From: Ceratopteris richardii
Lineage: Eukaryota > Streptophyta > Polypodiopsida > Polypodiales > Pteridaceae
Assembly: GCA_020310875.1 (NCBI GenBank)
Contig: CM035417.1
Coordinates: 92,601,712-92,665,711 of the forward strand
DNA length: 64,000 bases
Direction: 5' to 3'
This document shows positions 61,731 through 64,000 of this stretch, piece after piece. A model generated the notes under the pieces. The model had not been told where the DNA came from. It searched no databases and saw only the letters and a program-made list of their open reading frames with translations. Positions within the stretch are counted from its first letter, which is position 1. The number at the start of each line of letters is the position of its first letter. A program made the translations under genes and the position numbers.

Positions 61731-61961
61731 TGTTGGAGTTAGACTTCTGTAGAAGCATGCGAACAGCACAAGGAAGAAGAAGAAGCTTGGAGCACAACAC
61801 ACAATACTGAATGTATTACTAGAGAATGTACAAAAGATAAGTAGCCCATTAGGGCAATAGGCGTATATACAAGCCGGGGGAAAAAACCTCCTAAAGAGGG
61901 AAAAAAGTACCCCGACGGTCCTAGTGTGTTCACACACATCACTACCTAAAATATATCAACA
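61731..61961 (-). repeat. 5' LTR of A2 (231 bp)
   Basis: Same termini and length as the left LTR; about 3.5% different by eye. Confidence 0.93.
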
Positions 61962-61966
61962 ACTAG
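61962..61966. repeat. Target site duplication of A2, right copy (ACTAG)
   Basis: Identical to 56,917-56,921; D sequence continues after it. Confidence 0.9.
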
Positions 61967-62716
61967 GTCACTTCTACATTCAATTCAACCACATTTTCTC
62001 ATCACCAAGTGCTCTCTACGTATTGGAGCTAGCCTAGGAGTTGTTGGAGGTCGATGTGTGCTGATTTTTTTATAATTTGTTGTTAAAATCTTCTCCTATA
62101 AACACCCTAGAAGTGTGTGCATGTTGAATATTGTACTAGATGAAATTTTCTATTCTTCTTCAAGTTTTACTAATGTTCCAGGTTTTATTCCCTATCTCTC
62201 CAAGAGGAGGTATTATAGCTACTTATTTCAAAGGAGAAACCCTAAATTCTATTGAGGTTGAAAATTTTAACCATATTTCCAACACATAAATTGTGTTTCT
62301 AATATACATTCCTATCTTCTTCTATTTCCAACACACTCAAAAGAATAAAAGTGTGGTGGAAATAGAAGAAGATAGGACTTTTATTTCTAACATAGATTCT
62401 TATCTTCTTCTCTTTCCACCACACTCAAAAGAAACAACTCTTAGGTGCACTTCTCTCTACATTTTTATCTAGAATCCTCTTACATTCAGCCTATATTCAG
62501 GTTTTGTATATTGCACACATTGTGATGTTTTTCATTCATCAAGTAGATATTATTTTAAGAGTAGCATTCTAGTGCTTGCTTCCCATTTCTCCTGACTATT
62601 TCTTGTAATCATTGATCAAGTTTATTTGGTTCAAGGTGTGTGTGTGTGTTTGTGATTAAGGTTCAAGTTTTGGAAAGATTGTTGAGTTTCTATATTGAGC
62701 TACCTCACTTCCAAAA
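61962..62716 (+). repeat. Inverted C-family LTR copy D, second segment
   Basis: It matches, inverted, the C 3' LTR from about 20,205 back to 19,540 (for example AAGTGCTCTCTA, CTCTTACATTC, GAGCTACCTCACTTCC). With the first segment it makes about 1.12 kb, a full-length C-family LTR. Within it, about 62,290-62,350 and 62,370-62,425 are near repeats (TTCTTATCTTCTTCT.TTTCC). The bases at its two ends do not match each other, and neither a primer site nor a polypurine tract is seen beside it. Confidence 0.7.
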
Positions 62717-63470
62717 AAGTATTGGCCACCATCTTCCTTGAGATTGGCTTCCACACAAATTTTGAGGTTCCATCTTGCAACAACACGTGATTTCATATTC
62801 AATAATAGCTAAGATTTTCACTACCTTCATCATTCCCAATAAATAGATAGCGATGTTAAAATTTTCATTAGGAAAAGAGTAGAAGGTTTGATATCTCTAC
62901 CCATAATGGGTAAGGTTTCTACTTCTCTTACTAAGAACTTTGAGAGCCATCAATGTAAATGTATTGAATCATGTTGATGATAGATGAGCCTACCTAGAAT
63001 GATCAAAAGACCATTTCTCCACTTTCAAACACAACATATGTTCAAGAACAAATTGGTGTGTCTTCATTACCAATCGCTTATATGACCCCTCTTTTTTGAA
63101 CCATGCCTTTCATGAATCCATCAAGGATTTAAGGTTGAAAACTTGTTCAATGGGAGACTCTTTTTAACAAAACTTGAATTATCCCAGTCCGCTTCTATGG
63201 AAGACTAACATAGATTTGGATTTTAAAGAGCTTTTCCTACTGACCTATTTGCTTGAATAGTTAGCCCTTATATAGATAAGGGTTCACGTTGTCTTAACCA
63301 AAGAAGAAACCTCAAGTGCTTAAGTCATCATAGCCTATAAATGTTCATCATATCCAATCAATCGATTGAAACCCTTGCTCTCTCTAAGCTTTTCTAGTGT
63401 TACTTCTTCAACTCCCCTTTAGGAAAACCTCTCCCTACTCCATTCTCTGTTCATTTTTCAATACTTTTTT
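62717..63470. other. Unassigned region right of D
   Basis: No recognisable gene or element. A CCTATAAATG TATA-like motif lies at about 63,333, followed by a pyrimidine-rich stretch with CTCTCTCTAAGC. It could be a promoter of an LTR or of a host gene beyond the window, but nothing confirms this. Confidence 0.35.
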
Positions 63471-63595
63471 CATTTATAAAACCCTTTTCTTTTTATTTTT
63501 ATTTTTCTTTTTCTTTTTCTTTTTCTTTTTCTTTTTCTTTTTCTTTTCTTTTTATTTTTATTTTTCTTTTTCTTTTTTTCTCTTCTAATTTCTCA
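63471..63595. repeat. Polypyrimidine tract, (TTTTTC)n-like
   Basis: About 120 bases of T runs separated by single C, mostly in a six-base period, with a few A. It is low-complexity sequence and could form unusual purine/pyrimidine structures. Confidence 0.9.
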
Positions 63596-64000
63596 CGAGC
63601 ACTCCTATGAAATCAAGAATTCTAAAATCAACTCCCACCAATCAAAAATGAAGGGCTTCCCAATCACATTGATTTGCATATTTTTCACCACAAATGTGCA
63701 TGAGAATCAACACCCTCAATCAACAACTTGGGTCAACCCTCCTAATAATGATCCTACTTACAAATGGAATGCTCCAATTTAAGAAAAAATACATCCTCTT
63801 GACTTTTGCTAACTCTCAATCTTGGTAGATAAAAACCAAGCCAAACTAAACAATGTCAATCCCAATGGAAGTGTGCTCGCAGTAGTCAAGGTAGTCAAGG
63901 CATTACAAGACAAGGGATCTGACATAAAGAATCTGAGCAGAGAGAAGGACCAAGTAGGAAAAGCAGTCAAAGAAGATTCGAAAATTAAGGCTACACAAAT
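63596..64000 (+). other. Unassigned 3' end of window with short open frames
   Basis: A 44-codon plus-strand frame starts at 63,648 ('MKGFPITLICIFFTTNVHEN', hydrophobic near its N-terminus) and stops at 63,780-63,782. A second frame, lysine-rich ('VKALQDKGSDIKNLSREKDQVGKAVKED'), is open to the window edge. Neither is recognised. They could be the start of a retroelement gag or of a host gene; no function is proposed. Confidence 0.3.

Larger units (their letters stand above)
56922..61961 (-). mobile_element. Ty1/copia element A2 (family A)
   Basis: A 5,040-bp minus-strand element with two 231-bp LTRs and a perfect ACTAG duplication. Parts, right to left: primer site 61,717-61,728, gag at about 60,420-61,480 ('NGTNYPLWAYMMRHVLVAKG', knuckle 'CKYCKGNDHIIKNC'), protease 'WYFDNGATKHIT' near 60,390, GAG-pre-integrase, integrase at about 59,100-59,850, RT at about 57,950-58,760 ('[20 protein letters not shown]', 'YVDDMLLTG'), RNase H at about 57,170-57,800 ('SDSDWAGCYDTRVSTSG'), and a polypurine tract next to 57,153. 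It is broken, with about six breaks. The LTRs differ at about 8 of 231 sites (about 3.5%), so it is among the younger insertions; at commonly used plant rates this means one to a few million years. Confidence 0.94.

Noticed and set aside
56553-62716. D as an ordinary solo LTR
   Set aside because: The bases at its ends do not match each other, and the remainder of the 5' LTR of C, into which it would have inserted, is not found beyond it.

Overview
This window is nuclear DNA of a land plant. It is AT-rich and packed with nested Ty1/copia LTR retrotransposons. Wherever a primer site is readable, its complement at the LTR edge matches the 3' end of plant initiator-methionine tRNA (core TGGTATCA). 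I recognise no host gene, tRNA or rRNA. The density and age spread of the elements would suit a large, repeat-rich genome such as a gymnosperm, but the species cannot be settled from this sequence.

Layout. 1-8.8 kb is a patchwork of old copia pieces on both strands (called G, F, H, A3 and I here) with a TA and a GA microsatellite. 8,847-14,264 is a minus-strand copia element (E) with a 5-bp target duplication, CAGAC. 14.3-17.2 kb holds divergent low-copy repeats and a small family-A relic. 17.7-19.5 kb carries a decayed minus-strand LINE (L1-like endonuclease motifs). From 19,535 to about 56,550 runs one very old minus-strand copia element (C), only about 5.6 kb long itself but stretched over 37 kb. 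A family-A copia (A1, 20,450-26,082) sits in its 3' LTR, and a 25.7-kb array of family-B copia (29,053-54,798) sits in its coding region. An inverted second copy of the C LTR (D) follows and is split by a younger family-A element (A2, 56,922-61,961, target duplication ACTAG). 62.7-64 kb is unassigned, with a long pyrimidine tract.

The main discovery is the family-B array. Six internal regions lie head to tail between seven LTRs. Each pair of neighbouring units shares one LTR, and the whole block has a single 5-bp target duplication, TAGAA, at its outermost ends. Four units are full length (about 5.36 kb) and two are short 1.6-kb gag plus R-U5 units. The outermost LTRs share variants that the inner ones lack, and some inner LTRs are mosaic. 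Several units share the same inactivating changes while one (unit 6) keeps a complete 1405-codon Gag-Pol frame. One insertion that later grew by unequal recombination between LTRs explains all of this better than six separate insertions.

Relative order, from nesting and LTR divergence by eye: LINE and C are oldest; then A1 and the founding B insertion into C; then A2 and E, whose LTR pairs differ by only about 3-4%; growth and homogenisation of the B array probably continued late. All boundaries given with 'about' are read by eye.
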